Of a stretch of DNA of 64,000 nt, positions 25,401-39,895 are shown piece after piece (position 1 is the stretch's first letter; each line of letters opens with the position of its first letter). The stretch is from Clavelina lepadiformis (taxonomy: Eukaryota; Chordata; Ascidiacea; Aplousobranchia; Clavelinidae), in contig NC_135242.1 of NCBI RefSeq assembly GCF_947623445.1, positions 21,638,001-21,702,000 of the forward strand, given 5' to 3'. The notes below the pieces were generated by a model. That model saw only the letters and a list, made by a program, of their open reading frames with translations, did not search any database and was not told the origin of the DNA. The position numbers were made by a program, and so were the translations under genes.

Positions 25401-27424
25401 GTGGCAACAAACGATTACCAGAGTTTCAACTCACCGGGTTATCCAAGACAGTATTTAAGCAACATGAAATGTGACTGGGTATTTAGCGCATACGCAGACC
25501 AGCAGATCGTTCTAACTATCACTGAACTTGAAACAGAAGAATGCTGTGACTTTGTCCAGGTATGGCACCGAACCTTTTTATGTTTGATAACAAAGTTGTT
25601 ACACGTAAACATGTCATACAATTTAAGAGCTGTTTAGGTTGGCTTATTCAAAGTTTTACACGTTTTGTAGATTTTTGATGGATTGAAAGTGATTGGAAAA
25701 TTAAGTGGAACTCTTTCATCACCAATAACCCTGGTTTCAAATGGCAGGAATTTAAGAGTTCGATTATCCACTGATTCAGCAAATGAAGCTAAAGGATTTA
25801 AAGCAAAATTTAAACTAGGTAATCTGAAGCAAATCAGGCATAATGATATTCTGTCAAGTACATTTAACTTCAAAAGTATCTGCAGTGTATATATACTGTA
25901 CATCATACCATGAGAAAGTGTGGTAAACGGTGTTTAAATCTTAATTGGAAAAATTGATTTTGTAAAGCATTGCATATGTAAATTAATAAGTATAGCACTA
26001 ATGAATGTTAGTGTTGTCAGTACCATATTTAGTTCTATGTGATATTAGTCAAAAAGTACTATCCAAATAAATCTATGCCACAAACTAAATCATTAGGTGA
26101 AAACTGCGGAAGCGAAAAAAGCGCAACAATTCGAAGTACAAACACCCTATCTACACCAAACTACCCTGTCGATCATGCTGATAATCTGGATTGCTTGTGG
26201 ACAGTCAAAGCACCAGATGGTTTACAAGTTCTGATTAACATAACAGAAGGCGAAACAGAAACTTGCTGTGACTACATACAGGTAAACATAGAAATTTGAG
26301 CAACGATGTCCACAAGTGGAACTACTTTTGGCTACTTCCAAACAAAGTTAAAAGTGGTTACAAATGAAAGGTCGCCAAACTAAACTCAAAAGCTACTGTA
26401 TCCTGTGAAACGGCAAATCACCTGCATAATTCCCAAAATATTCACAAACAATTTCATTAATACATTTTACACAATAGGTTTGCAAAAGACTGAGGCTAAG
26501 TACAGCTTCGTAAAAACCATTTAATAAAAACTTAATTTACACTGCTATTAGATTATGGATGGGCTGAAACCACTTGGAAATGTTCGAGGCCAAATAAATA
26601 CCGTTCAGTCTTTCACAAGTAGCAGTAATGTTGCAAGGGTTTATTTTCATTCCGATGACAGTGGCACAAGAGATGGTTTTCGAGCAAGTTATGCTGCAGG
26701 TATTCAAACTGCATTAGTTTTTTTACAATCAAAATTGCAATAAAAACAAAAGAAAGCGATAACCTTGGCAAGTTTAAAGGCTTTGCATGTATATCATCAC
26801 TTAAACATTTTTTATTTATTTTGCATAACTTATTGCTTGTTCGATTACTCATATTTTTTCATGACTTAGTGTGCATCAAGTACATCAACGTCAACAGCAC
26901 AATGCCTACAAGCTTTTCAAGTCCCAACTATCCTGGCCATTCCCCGCACAACACACGATGTAATTACTATTTCACTTCCGCGCCTGGAACAGCAATTGAA
27001 CTAGCATTCTCTGAAATTGACACTGAAAACTGTTGTGACTATTTGGAGGTAATCAAATATAAACAACAAAATGAAAAGCTTGTAAAAACAACTTCTGATC
27101 CACAACTGCATTGACAGGTATAGTTTCACCACAAAATAATTTCGGACAAGCTCGGATGCTGAGAACTGAGCGACAAGGATTCGTTGCCTTGTTTAAGTCA
27201 TGCATAAATTTTCCTCATTCTGAAGAGAAAATATTCTGATATCATACCAAGATAATGTATCATCTCAATTTGTTTAGGTGTACAAAGATGACACAACTCA
27301 ACGTTACAAAGGAAGTCCAACAGCGCCAACCATCCAGTCAACAAGCAACACAATCAGACTTTATTATTACACCGATTCGAGTGTTGGCAGCAAGGGGTTC
27401 CAACTCATGTACCGTCAAATCTAA
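22434..27424 (+). CDS. CUB-cluster gene D: secreted six-CUB protein (680 aa)
   Basis: Thirteen exons join in one frame of 681 codons: 22434-22503, 22615-22796, 22904-23054, 23578-23759, 24051-24192, 24331-24509, 25084-25228, 25375-25559, 25671-25818, 26097-26281, 26552-26699, 26870-27048, 27278-27424. The signal peptide is about residues 1-22 (MAVTVLFSAVFISLLIVQ). Six CUB modules start near 24, 135, 243, 351, 462 and 573. All six keep SPNYP- or SPGYP-like first strands and a paired-cysteine acidic motif: EQCCDHLE, DECCDYLD, EACCDYIE, EECCDFVQ, ETCCDYIQ, ENCCDYLE. Acidic residues just before the CC suit calcium-binding CUBs by family knowledge. It has no N-terminal Cys module, no protease domain and no transmembrane segment, so it is probably a secreted adhesion or scaffold protein. 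It shares exon architecture per CUB with A-C. Confidence 0.9.
24552..24930. mobile_element. MITE-like inverted-repeat element in gene D intron
   Basis: The left part (24552-24660) and the right part (24850-24930) are inverted copies. For example, AACAAACTAACCGGGGACAA on the left matches AACAAATTAACCGGCGACAA read from the right on the minus strand. The element is full of short TTGACCG/CGGTCAA units. It fits wholly in the intron between exons 6 and 7. There is no ORF, so it is probably a non-autonomous DNA element. Confidence 0.6.
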
Positions 27425-29106
27425 TAAAAAACATAGCACTGTTTTAAAAATGTTGAATCCATATTGTGAAAGTTAGCTATATAAATTGAGAACCATATTT
27501 TGCGTGTAATTTATATGAAACCGGAACATGTAAGAGTAAATACGTTGACTCATTAGATTGTTTTGTAATTGATGTTTACAAGCTAAAATGCTGAAGGTAA
27601 CTAATTACCGTCAAAGACTTAAACCGACAAATTTTTGTTATTTAGAATATTTTGATGAATTATTGCTTTAAATAATAATTGTTTTAAAATCTTACTTACT
27701 GAACCATGTGCTGTAATGATTAGAACCGTATGACACAGTAGATGATCTACAGCCAGTTAAAATTTAACTTAATAACTATAGCTCTGTTTATACAGCAATC
27801 TTTTCTCTCACATTCTATAACTAAAGTCACTGTTTTGTGTATATAGTAGATTCTGGAATATATGTAACAAAACTATTGACTAAAGTTTAACAAGCTTATT
27901 ATTTTGACAAAAGCTCTGTTGTAAGACCAACATATACATAATAAAATGAAGGAATCCTGGTCAATGTATAGTAAGCAATGGCAATATAATCTACCCAGCT
28001 GCTCCATAATCTAACCTAATTTTTATGCTGTTGCTATACTTTACTGAAGCAAATAAAGCATAGAAGTCAGAAAGTTTAAAGGAAAACTTGCCTAAAAAAC
28101 TTGAAAAATTAATATATATATATATATACATATATGTATAGACCTAGTAACAGTATAAAGTTTGTAAAATTCAATAGTCAATGAAGAAGCTGGATACATG
28201 CTTGAAGCATAATTTAAATAGGTAATATTGATAACTTTTCTAAGAGATATTTCTGTGATTAAAAGCAATAAGTATACGAAGATATTTATCTCTAATTTGA
28301 TATAATACTTCATATACGTTAAAGTCATAGTTTGATTAATGCATTTTAAGATGATCTGTTACATTCAAAAGCAATATTTCAAGAAATCTCATGCAACATT
28401 TTTCAGGTAATATAGCTGAATATCATCAGAAGCTATTAAGTATTACTAGACCTAGGTTACAACTGGCATATTCAATCATGTAGGATTGCCAAATTGAAAC
28501 AAAATGCGGAACCCAATTTTGTTAGAAAGTAACCCAGGAACAACCCAAAATTTCAAAGAAATCCTATTCCTAGCAATAAGCCACAGTGACAAAATTGGGT
28601 ACCATATAAATTTGCAATGTATCATATGAACAAAGAGTCAACATTACTTACATTAATTAAACTTTTTCCAAACACATTCATATATTAATGCTGCATTGTC
28701 TACATCCAATATGCAAATAAGTGCAAGCTTAAAAAAGAAGTTTTCAAATTGATTGGCAGGAAGATGTCCTGTGCCGCAATACTTGCAGCAATGAAATACC
28801 TACCAATGAAAAGTTTTTTAGGTTGAGAAATGCAACTTTGAGACCAGTCAACAGCTCAAACTAATTATGACATTATAAGATCTTATGACCAGGCCTGTCT
28901 GTAAAAACTCAACACTCAAAGCAGCCCTAGTAGTCAAAAAGGTTTCCCTTGCCTGCTGTATTTTGGCCTTAATTTCATTAAACTTAGAAATTATTTTGTG
29001 AGTTTGGTGGCCATGCTAACCTACCATCTAAAAGCACAATTATCTTACTGCTATCTTGGATGTTTTAAGCCCTTGGGCTTTGCCACTTTTTCCTGCTAAT
29101 TAATTA
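27425..29106. other. Gene-free interval downstream of gene D
   Basis: AT-rich, with a simple TA repeat near 28112-28138. No coding exon or RNA gene was recognised. The first few hundred bases presumably hold the 3' UTR of gene D. Confidence 0.4.
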
Positions 29107-31098
29107 CACTGGGGAACAATTTTGAACAAATTTGTTGACTTTGATTTTGCACTTGATTTAGGCTAATTCCGGTGTGCTGAATTCAAAAATGACGCCAGTT
29201 TTCTTCTATCACGTCAAGTTTTTGCTCTACAGCATACATCCAAAATATGCAACTTTTCACGACTTTAGCTGTATTGTTTTTCCATTTGTAATAGGAATGC
29301 ACAGGCTAATCATATTGTAAGTTATATACAAGAAGAATCAACTGAATTATTAAGCAAAAAAGGCACAGGCATCGATTTAGGTCGATGCTTTTCCCCCATT
29401 TTTGGTTGGAGGATGCAATCATCCAACGAAACTAGATAAGAATGGTAAAATTGAAGTTAGTTGCTTTCCACTTTCAACCATGTATGTACTCGTACTTTCC
29501 AGGAAAACAGACAAGCAATAAAATAATATCTGTTCCTATCCTTGCAGAGTGATGAGTGGTGGTTCCTGGTTCATAACATTTCACACTATTGTGCAATTTT
29601 GCATCAGTAACTGTCAAATGCCTTTAAAAAAATGACGACTCGGTTACACCACACGTTTAAAAAGCTTGTCAACTGCGCTCAAAACACGAGTTGCCTCGTT
29701 TTGAAGTTGTAGTTTCATAAAAGCGTGGAATGTTTTTTGGAAAAGGAGCGAAGGTATCGTACTTTCGTTCGAGAGAAAGTGCGTTTTTACCATACTTTCG
29801 AAGTGACAGTAGCTTTGTGTATTGCCATAATATACCGGTACAGGGTTTACTGGAGGAGTTGGGAATTCCGATCTACAACTCAATTGAATGGCGAATGTTC
29901 ATTGACAGCTCAAAGAGGATCTTAAAGTGCGTCCTTCTCTATAATAGCGATTTATACGGTGCAGTACCAATTGCACATTCAGTTGGTCTTCGTGAAGAAT
30001 ACGGAAACATAAAAAGAGTCATTGAATTGTTGCAATATCACAAGCACAATTGGATCATATGTGTTGACCTTAAAATGTTATGTTTTCTTCTTGGTCAGCA
30101 ACACGGATACACAAAGTACCCCTGCTATTTGTGTATGTGAGACAGCAAAGCTCGAGATCAGCACTGGGTGGAGAGGAACCGGCCTCCGAGATCTGACCTT
30201 AAACCTGGTGATCCCAATATTCTACATGAAACACTTGTTGACAGAGAGAAATTTATTTTCCCACATCTGCATATAAAGCTCGGCCTAATGAGGCAATTCT
30301 TTAAAGCATTGACAACTGAAAGCAACTGTTTTAATTACCTCGTTTGGGCTTTTCTTGGCCTGTCAATGCAAAAAATTAAAGCTCAACGGCAACTCAACAA
30401 AGATGAACGTTTCAGAGGTTCAATGTCAGAATTGGAAGAAAATGCGTGGTTATCATATAAAAACCTTGTCAAGGGATTTCTCGGGAATGCACGGGCAGAG
30501 AATTATATCGAAATTGTTCTGAAGCTATTGGAAAGCTACAGAGAACTCGGCTGCAACGTGAGCATCAAGATGCAGTTTTTGCATAGCCATTTTGCTAATT
30601 CCCGGGAAAACCTTGCTGCGGTTAGCGATAAGTAAGGAGAAAGATTCCACCAAGATCTGAAGGTGATGGAGGAAAGATATCAGGGAAGATGGGACTTACA
30701 AATGCTGGCTGACTATTGCTGGAGTATTAAACGAGAATGCCCACAGCTTGAACATGCCAGGAAAAGCTACAAGCGTAAATTTTTGCCCTAAAACTCGCAC
30801 TTTATTTGTCCTGCAGAAGCAATATCCGTTTTAAGGAACAGAATAGAGCTTTACAAATGTTTATTTGAAAACCATTGAGTTACTTTCAGTTGCTTGTAGT
30901 TCTTAAAATGATTTATACAATGAACGCAAATGTCTTAAATGTTGTACTTTTTTGTGGGTTATGAGACAAAGCGGTGGGTGGCTAGCTCAAAAACTTGACG
31001 TGATAGAGAAAAACTGATGTCATTTTTGGAATCAGCGCCCAAAAGTTAGTCAAAAACAATTGTTAGATCGAAGTCAACAAAAATTGTGTTCCCTTGTG
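29107..31098 (+). mobile_element. DNA transposon with ~100 bp terminal inverted repeats (CACTA-like ends)
   Basis: The left end (29107 onward, CACTGGGGAACAATTTT) and the right end read on the minus strand (CACAAGGGAACACAATTTT) are inverted repeats of about 100 bp. Both arms share TCTATCACGTCAAGTTTTT toward the inside. The element is flanked by TTA on both sides (29104-29106 and 31099-31101), a likely 3-bp duplication. It carries a broken transposase-like ORF. CAC ends with a 3-bp duplication fit the CMC/EnSpm group, but that assignment is tentative. Confidence 0.75.
29730..30791 (+). pseudogene. Decayed transposase-like ORF (repeat family widespread in invertebrates)
   Basis: One frame runs from about 29730 to the stop at 30789-30791. 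It is broken by TGA at 30138-30140, probably a former Trp after CYLCM, and by TAA at 30633-30635. Fragments such as EWRMFIDSSKRILKCVLL, IPIAHSVGLREEYGNIKR, LKPGDPNILHETLVDREK and HIKLGLMRQFFKAL belong to a multicopy family that I recall from arthropod, cnidarian and other genomes as uncharacterised proteins. The CYLC and H-rich motifs suggest a metal-binding segment. Its position between inverted repeats makes it the element's transposase candidate. The nonsense codons mean it is inactive here. Confidence 0.75.
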
Positions 31099-33371
31099 TT
31101 ATTTATGAGCATGTGTTGTATTGCGCTACAACTACAACAGATACCATCCTAACTTTCGCTCTGCACAGTTAATGGCGAAATATAAACAATGCAACATAAT
31201 ATATAGGCTCCAAACCATGTTGATGCTGTTGGTCACATTTTTTCAATGATTTTTTAACTTTACAAATGTATGGTGCGCATAGAAATTTTTTATTTCGAGT
31301 GTAATTTTGTAGCACCTGCTTCGTATATGTTACGCGTAAGATAATTTAAGCCATTAGACCTGTGATAATATTATAATATACAGATCAAATACGATATAGA
31401 GTTCTAATTTTCGAACATCGGCTCAGTCAACCGTAACATTGCAGTTTGATGACTTCCTGCTTATCATTTTAAGTCGTGATATACATATATCGTGCGTGTC
31501 TATCCTGTGCATTCTTATTATAAAAATTATTATCAGGACTATACATAGCGGAAAAATGCAAAAAGTCTACTAAGATCAATGCTGTACCATGAACGTCTTT
31601 ATGCTGTTGCTGTGACAATGTTTTGTCTAAATGTATCCGTTCAAAGAAGGTTCAATATAATCGGTTTAAACAGTTGTTGTTCCTGTGTAACCATAGTTGA
31701 ATTCAATTTGAAGAAGTTCGGTATCAAGTTAGACAACTCTGTTGTCATCTTCATAAGACAATAAGCCGTTAAGGTGAACAATTAAGTCTGAGAAAAGCAG
31801 ACAACGACCTTATGATACTCATATATCATCACCCACAATAAACATTTCAACAAGCAAACATTGTAGTGAAGTGGGTCAACCTGTCAAGCTCAGCTACCAT
31901 ATGCAACCATTTCATTACAGACCTATGCTATCTGGCCAGATTTTGTTTTTAACAACCTAGAATGCGGCGTGTAAAAGTAACCTAATTAAGCGCCCAGGAA
32001 TGAAAAGCACCAAAAAACAAAAAGTGCGTACAGCACGGTAAGAAAGTAATCCAATTGGCCATGCGATCAGGCAACTCTATACCCACGTCGAATACATTAG
32101 ATTTGTTGACGACGACAATGTCGAGCACAGCAATGTAAATCAAAATTTTGGAACGTTTTCAATCACCACTCAGAAAGCGAAAGAGAAAATTTTACGCTTG
32201 AGTGATTTTAAACTGCAAAGATTTTCCTCCCATTCCAAAGGAGGCATGATTCTCCTTTTCGTGTTCCTAATGGTCGGCACATGACTGTACCTAAAAATTG
32301 CAATTTTTTAAGGAGCAATTAATGAAGGTCGCTAGGTTGAGCTATATTGAGGCAAATGAAGCAATTGCCTTCGTAAATTTTCTGGCATTCTAGCACAAAA
32401 CATTTTTAATGTTAAACCAACGATATAAACTACATTTAACAACATACCGGTACCTTGACTTACTTGAAATATTTGCTTCGGAAAAAATTTTTCCCTGGTT
32501 ACGGCGTTGAGGTACCACACTTATATACTTTCCGCTCCGCTTTGTGCGATAAGCTAGTCAGGGTGCATTCTATGAGAGTTAAGCCGAAAATCTTCGGCAG
32601 TTCGTTTTGACCACAAGGGGCGTACAGTACAATAGAGCAGTAGAGTGCAGGGCTTGTAATTATGTACAAACACATTTCAATTGCAATACCTAAAACTTCT
32701 TCCGATGTACCCGCTTGAAAAATATGGCAGGTTAAGACGAGAAACCGTGCGTAAAAAGGCACAAATTTAGGTGTAATGGCGTGAACAAATTCTTAATTTT
32801 TTGTTCATTTATTACAAATTGGCGTTCAAGCAAACAACTTTGCCTGTTTTGGTTTTTAGCCTACATAAATCGGCGTGAACGTTGACGAGTCTCCCACGTG
32901 CATGTTCCATACTTTCACTATGGACAATGTAGGCCAAATGCCCTAAAAAGGCATAGTTCTGGTTAAGCCAGAGTGCATTTCTCGTGAATTACTATACGCA
33001 GTCGACGTAAACTCGGTTTGGCCCTGGCGTCCCACGGAGCAAAAAAACGTTGCGACATGTACACCAAACTGATGTTTGGTGTACATATCGCATGAAATGC
33101 ATCCCGGTGGTAAGCAGTTCCAAATTCATGTAAAAGGCACAAAACAAAACTTGCACAAGGTCAAGCTCGGTAACTAGGGCTAAAGCAATTAACCATCAAA
33201 AACAAATTTAAATCGTTCTAAGAATTCACTCAGTCCAAAAATATAGATCCTGATTAGCCCAACAGTGCTACTAGAGTATCAACCTAAACATATATAATTT
33301 ACTTCTGTATATGGTCTTGTTCAACTAGTGTAAGCCAATACCAATGATTTAAACAAGTTAGGAGCTTGGAA
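31099..33371. other. Gene-free interval upstream of LZIC
   Basis: I found no exon chain or recognisable product. Short ORFs here, for example 32499-32762 on the minus strand, have no family features. The last part should contain the LZIC promoter. Confidence 0.35.
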
Positions 33372-35163
<1,792 letters not shown>

Positions 35164-35767
35164 TATATCTAATTTGCTGTCACTATTTTATTTTACCCAG
35201 CAGTTTATAAACTGCGATAAATATTAGCTGGCTTTTGGTTTCTGTGTCAAGTGAATGTAAACTAGTTATTTCTATATGCACAGTGGTTGTCAGCACTTAA
35301 GTGAATTAGCAAAGCAACTGACATTGATTTTATAATGCAAAAATGCAATACCATCAGTTTCTCTGTTAAACTGTACTGCTCTAAAGACGTGCTCTGCTGA
35401 TTTATTATTTTTAACTAACTGTATGTGCTCGCTAGGATACAACTAAGTAAGTGTTATTGTACACATTATGCATGTAAATTTTAATTTAGTATTGAAAACA
35501 ATTCTTGCAAAATAGAAATATCTTTTTGTAATAAATCCTTTCGTGCAATTGTAGTACATTTGGCCAGTATGGAAAGTTTCTCTTGGTAAATACACTGAAG
35601 CTGAAAAAAACAATACATTTCAAAAGATTTATAGATGAGTATTAGGTAGTAAGGCAGTTTTACACATGAAAAATGTTTATTTCCAATACCTTACTTACAT
35701 ATATATTTTATAGAATGGACTTCGCTAGTAGAATCTGCATAACCCACGGTTGAAACCTGTTATATAG
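35164..35767. other. Convergent 3' spacer between LZIC and the FANCG-like gene
   Basis: This holds the 3' UTRs of two convergent genes. It is AT-rich with no other feature seen. Confidence 0.4.
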
Positions 35768-37627
35768 TTAACATACCTCGTTTATAGGCTTTCTGTAATC
35801 AATACTTCTTGTCTTGCACCAGGTTTTTATGCTTTCCTGCTTTTGTCCAATTTTCCATAAAAGCATCACCGCATTCCAGCGCATGTTTATGTCACGTGAA
35901 TCATACTGAAGGGCCGCTTGCAAAGATTTCAGCAGTTCATTTTCCTGCAAACATATGCACTGAAGTTATATTACTAAAATCATGTATAAATTTTAAATCA
36001 TAATCAACTCATCACCTTGTAATTGGCCAGCTTTGACAAAACTAGGGCATCATTGAAGTATAATCTTGATTTTATAACAGATAATTTTCTTGCAAGAGCA
36101 TAATAAGCCAAGCCATCTTTTTGGTCATCGCAACATTGGCTGCATGGTGGAACTGTGTCCATAACTTGTAAGCATTTCCTAATCTCATTCTTTGCCTTGC
36201 TGTAGTCTTGGCCGATATGCACTGAGATTTTACACAACATAATACTTAAACAATGATAAAACTGCATTGCAGCTTCATTGTACAAGTTGATAGAGTCATC
36301 TTCAGAGGAATTAAACTTCCCATTTTTCAATGCACTGGGTAAAACATTTGCTTGCTTGCTTTTAAAATAGTTTGTGCAGTAAAGTAAGTCTGGACATTCA
36401 ACCTCTAAAACATTTTCAAATTTTCCCTCTGTTAAGAACAAACAGCAAAGTTCAGCAATTAACTGAACCATCTTTGGTATGTGGATTGCTAAGTGATAAT
36501 TTGAGGTAAATAAAGTAGAAGAAGAGTTGTGTCTTCTCTTTAAGTTGTCGATAAGTTCTGAGTATTGTATAATCGAATTTCCATAACATGCACTACTAGC
36601 CAGACCAGCTGATACCAGATATTTTGCTTTATTTAAGTCAATCACTTCCGGACATCCATTAAAATGTATAAGTTTCAGTCTTGGTTGTTTAGTGTTGTCC
36701 ATGGAATTCAGCGTAATCATTAAAGTAGATGCAGGAGCCTCTTTGTTCATTGATATTTTAGCAGCAGAGGATAAAGTTGCTAATATTTTAATGGCAGCTT
36801 TTTTCATGTCACATTGGACATATGATTGATAAAGATTGAAGATGATAGGCAGCAAGTGTGCACCATCTTTACAAAGAACTGCCTTTCTCCAATACATTAT
36901 TGCGCTTAAGGGCTTTTTCAAAACCGTATGGCAGCACGCCATGATATTATACAAAAGTGGAATGTTAATGTTGTTAGGTATGTCATGGTTTGAATCAAAA
37001 AACTTGGTACACAATAAAAGAGCCTCCTGGAACTGATCTTCTTTAAAAGTGGTGTAAGCCATCACATATGTCAGAAAAGGATTGGAGACACATTCTTTCT
37101 CAAGAAAAGAATGATCTGTCATTTTTTGCTGCTTGCATATCAATATTTTCATGAGAACTGAAGGCATGTGACCCTGAGGTAGAATTGTTACAGCAGGTTA
37201 CATGTGTAACGATGAATAATGTCATATAATGCTAAGCATAGTAGGCCAAACTCACCACATCACTCCATAGATTAACTAACTCGGTTATCTTGCCCAAATG
37301 AAGTTCAACATCTTTCTTTGTTAATGATATGACAACAAGTAGATTAATCAACCTAAAACATTGTTTTTCTAGATCTGCATGCATAAAAATTATCCAACTG
37401 TTACAGGGAAAACTGTATACATTGCAAATTGAATAAACATTCATCTATAAACAGATTTAAATGAAAATTTACCAATGCATATTTGTTGATTTTTAGGTTT
37501 CAGGTTTTCCAAAGACCTCTTGAATTGTTTACACGTATCTAAAACATCATCTATGGATTTTTCACAACCCGGTTTACACTGATTCCAAGAAACCTCCAAA
37601 GCTTGCAGTACTAAAAAAACTTGCCCA
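35768..37627 (-). CDS. FANCG-like helical-repeat (TPR) protein, 5' exon(s) not found
   Basis: Exons, in gene order: 37627-37473, 37374-37256, 37173-36016 (one 1158 nt exon) and 35944-35768, all in phase; the first begins in phase 2, so upstream exons are missing. The product is all-helical. Segments such as LYNIMACCHTVLKKPLSAIMYW, then FNLYQSYVQCDMKKAA, and the C-terminal helices WNAVMLLWKIGQKQESIKTW align in order with my memory of human FANCG. FANCG is a TPR adaptor of the Fanconi anaemia core complex in nuclear DNA crosslink repair. Identity is low, so the call is tentative; other TPR proteins such as CNOT10 fit less well. The last exon may instead splice at a strong GTATGT donor (near 35778) to a tiny terminal exon. 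Confidence 0.6.
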
Positions 37628-39895
37628 CTAAATGCATGTATAACAGAATGAAAACAATACAGTTTATATATATGAACCACCAACAAGTCCTGAAGTACAC
37701 TGGATAACTTGGTGTAGTTCTAATTACAAGAGCAACATGCACAGAAACCATTTCCATGTGATTGAAACGTTAATTGCTTTGACGCTATCTCGTAATGAAC
37801 ATGGCTAATGTGACTCACTTATATATACCATGTCCAATAGAACTGTTCAATCACATATAATACCTTCTTTCAAGCAAATAAAAATCTGATTGCTATACCA
37901 ACACCAGGGAAAATTTGACAATACTGGGCCATCTTCGCTAAAACACTGAACGATGCAGTTGTAACATATCTTCATATTATCATGGCACTCATGTTTTATC
38001 CATGCATGTCCTTAAAATACAATGCATATATTATCTCATGCCACTTTGCTTCAAAAACAACTTATTGGTCAAAAGTTTATTACAAGTAATTTTTTTTAAT
38101 TTTTTAGGTACCTCGTCCACAGGAAACAACATACCACAAAAATGTAGTTTGGCATATCAGCTTTTTGTACATGCTAGTTTATTGAATTATAAAAGCATAT
38201 GTATAAATCAAAATTTATCTACTTTTAAAAGCAATGCTGATTAACTTTATAACTTTTATTTCTTATTTACATTTTGAAGAAGAGAATCAAAAAATGGAGT
38301 GTACGCCTTAAAATCATTGTATTAACCTCTTTTTATCGTAAGCGAGGCACAGCAGTTAACCCATACCTTTAACTTTTGTCCACTCAGTCTTCCAAACTTG
38401 TGTCATGTTGAGGCCTGAGCAGCCTATGTACAAAGCTTTAAGTTGGGTCAAAACTTTGCCACTAAAACTTGCTTAATTAGATTCATGAGACCTTGGCCTT
38501 TATGTAGATTGGTGGTGTCGACAATAAACAGAGCATGTTCACATCAAGCCTGAGCATAATAAAATCATTTGGTTGATAGTTAGGTCTAGGTTTTCGTGAC
38601 AGTTGTTGTGTACAAAAGTTACATCACTTCTGCAATTATTTTGTTTTTGTGACAGTCACTACTGTCTAGATTGTAAAATGTGGCAATTTTCGACAATAAA
38701 TTTGTGAACAATGGCTTGCAAACAATTACTTTATGTATTGGTTATAAATTGGTGCTTAAACAACTAAATACTGAAATACGTACTACTGTCAGGTTTCGTC
38801 ATAATATACTAAAATATATACTAGGCTATGCAACTACTGCATGAACTATCGGTTTTCAGTTTAGGACTGTTTTTGAAGATGGGAAATTCCCTAAATGCTA
38901 AATTCAAAAATTTACTTGATAGCAGGTGGAATAGATTAAATCAGATTAAATTTAGTGGTGATTTACTCGTTCTTCCTCTTTTTTCACCAAAACCTAATTG
39001 CATCCTCTCATCAAAAATAGTTTGTGAAAACAGGAGCTCGCTAAAAAGTAGTGTTTTTTTTCAATTGTGCAAACTCCAATTAAAAGATACTCTATTGTAA
39101 TCAAAATCGGTCAGTTTTGTACCATTATAGCGGCGGCGCCAACAGAAAGGGTAATTCAGCCTTTTTCATCATGACATTTTTTTTAAAGACGTTCTTAAAG
39201 TAACAAGTTTACACGTACACTCATTTATTCATTTATTTCTCTCATTGGCAATTTTACATGACGTCACATGTGAACAGGGCAAAAAGTTTCGCTTGCAGGT
39301 TATAAAGTCAACTCGTACAAGCAGCAGACATCAGACTTACAACTTGCGTAATTCAAAAGTTAAATAATGTCAAATTAGAGCTGTATCACGGACGTTGGGC
39401 CTTCGTTAAGAAGTGGCACGATCTGAACTAACATTAGTTGACATACACAGTAGCTACAGGCAACATTTCTTGGCAACCGCCAAGAAATGTTTAAAGATCG
39501 AAACTTTTATAAACAAACTGCTAATTTTTTGTTGTAGTTGCAAAAGAATAATTTATGGGAAACCGTTGAAGTAATTTGAGAGACCGTTTTGGTCTACCTA
39601 TCTATCTCTATCAAGAAATACTGGCGACAGGCTTGGTCAAGAACAACACCAGCCTTCGTACGACGTCACACTTTGATACTTTATTCGCGATAAAAAGGAA
39701 CAGAGCGAGCTGATAGTTGGCAGAGAAGTTTAAAATATATATGAACTTCTGAGTTAAGTACAAAATATATTTGCCAAAATCAAGCAACATTGACTAGAAT
39801 ATAAAAGTTTTACTCAAAGAGTGTATAAACCAAGATCTTTACAACTTGTGTTGTAACAACAAACACGAAAAACGTTCCAAACGTTGCTGCATGAT
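37628..39895. other. Interval between the FANCG-like and GNAT genes
   Basis: The missing 5' exon(s) and promoter of the FANCG-like gene should lie at its left end. I see no other coding exon, repeat or RNA gene that I can support. Confidence 0.35.

Noticed and set aside
28112-28138. TA-rich tract as a promoter or origin
   Set aside because: It is a simple dinucleotide repeat with no supporting context.
32499-32762. 87 aa minus-strand ORF
   Set aside because: No domain, no paired splice sites, no recognisable neighbours.
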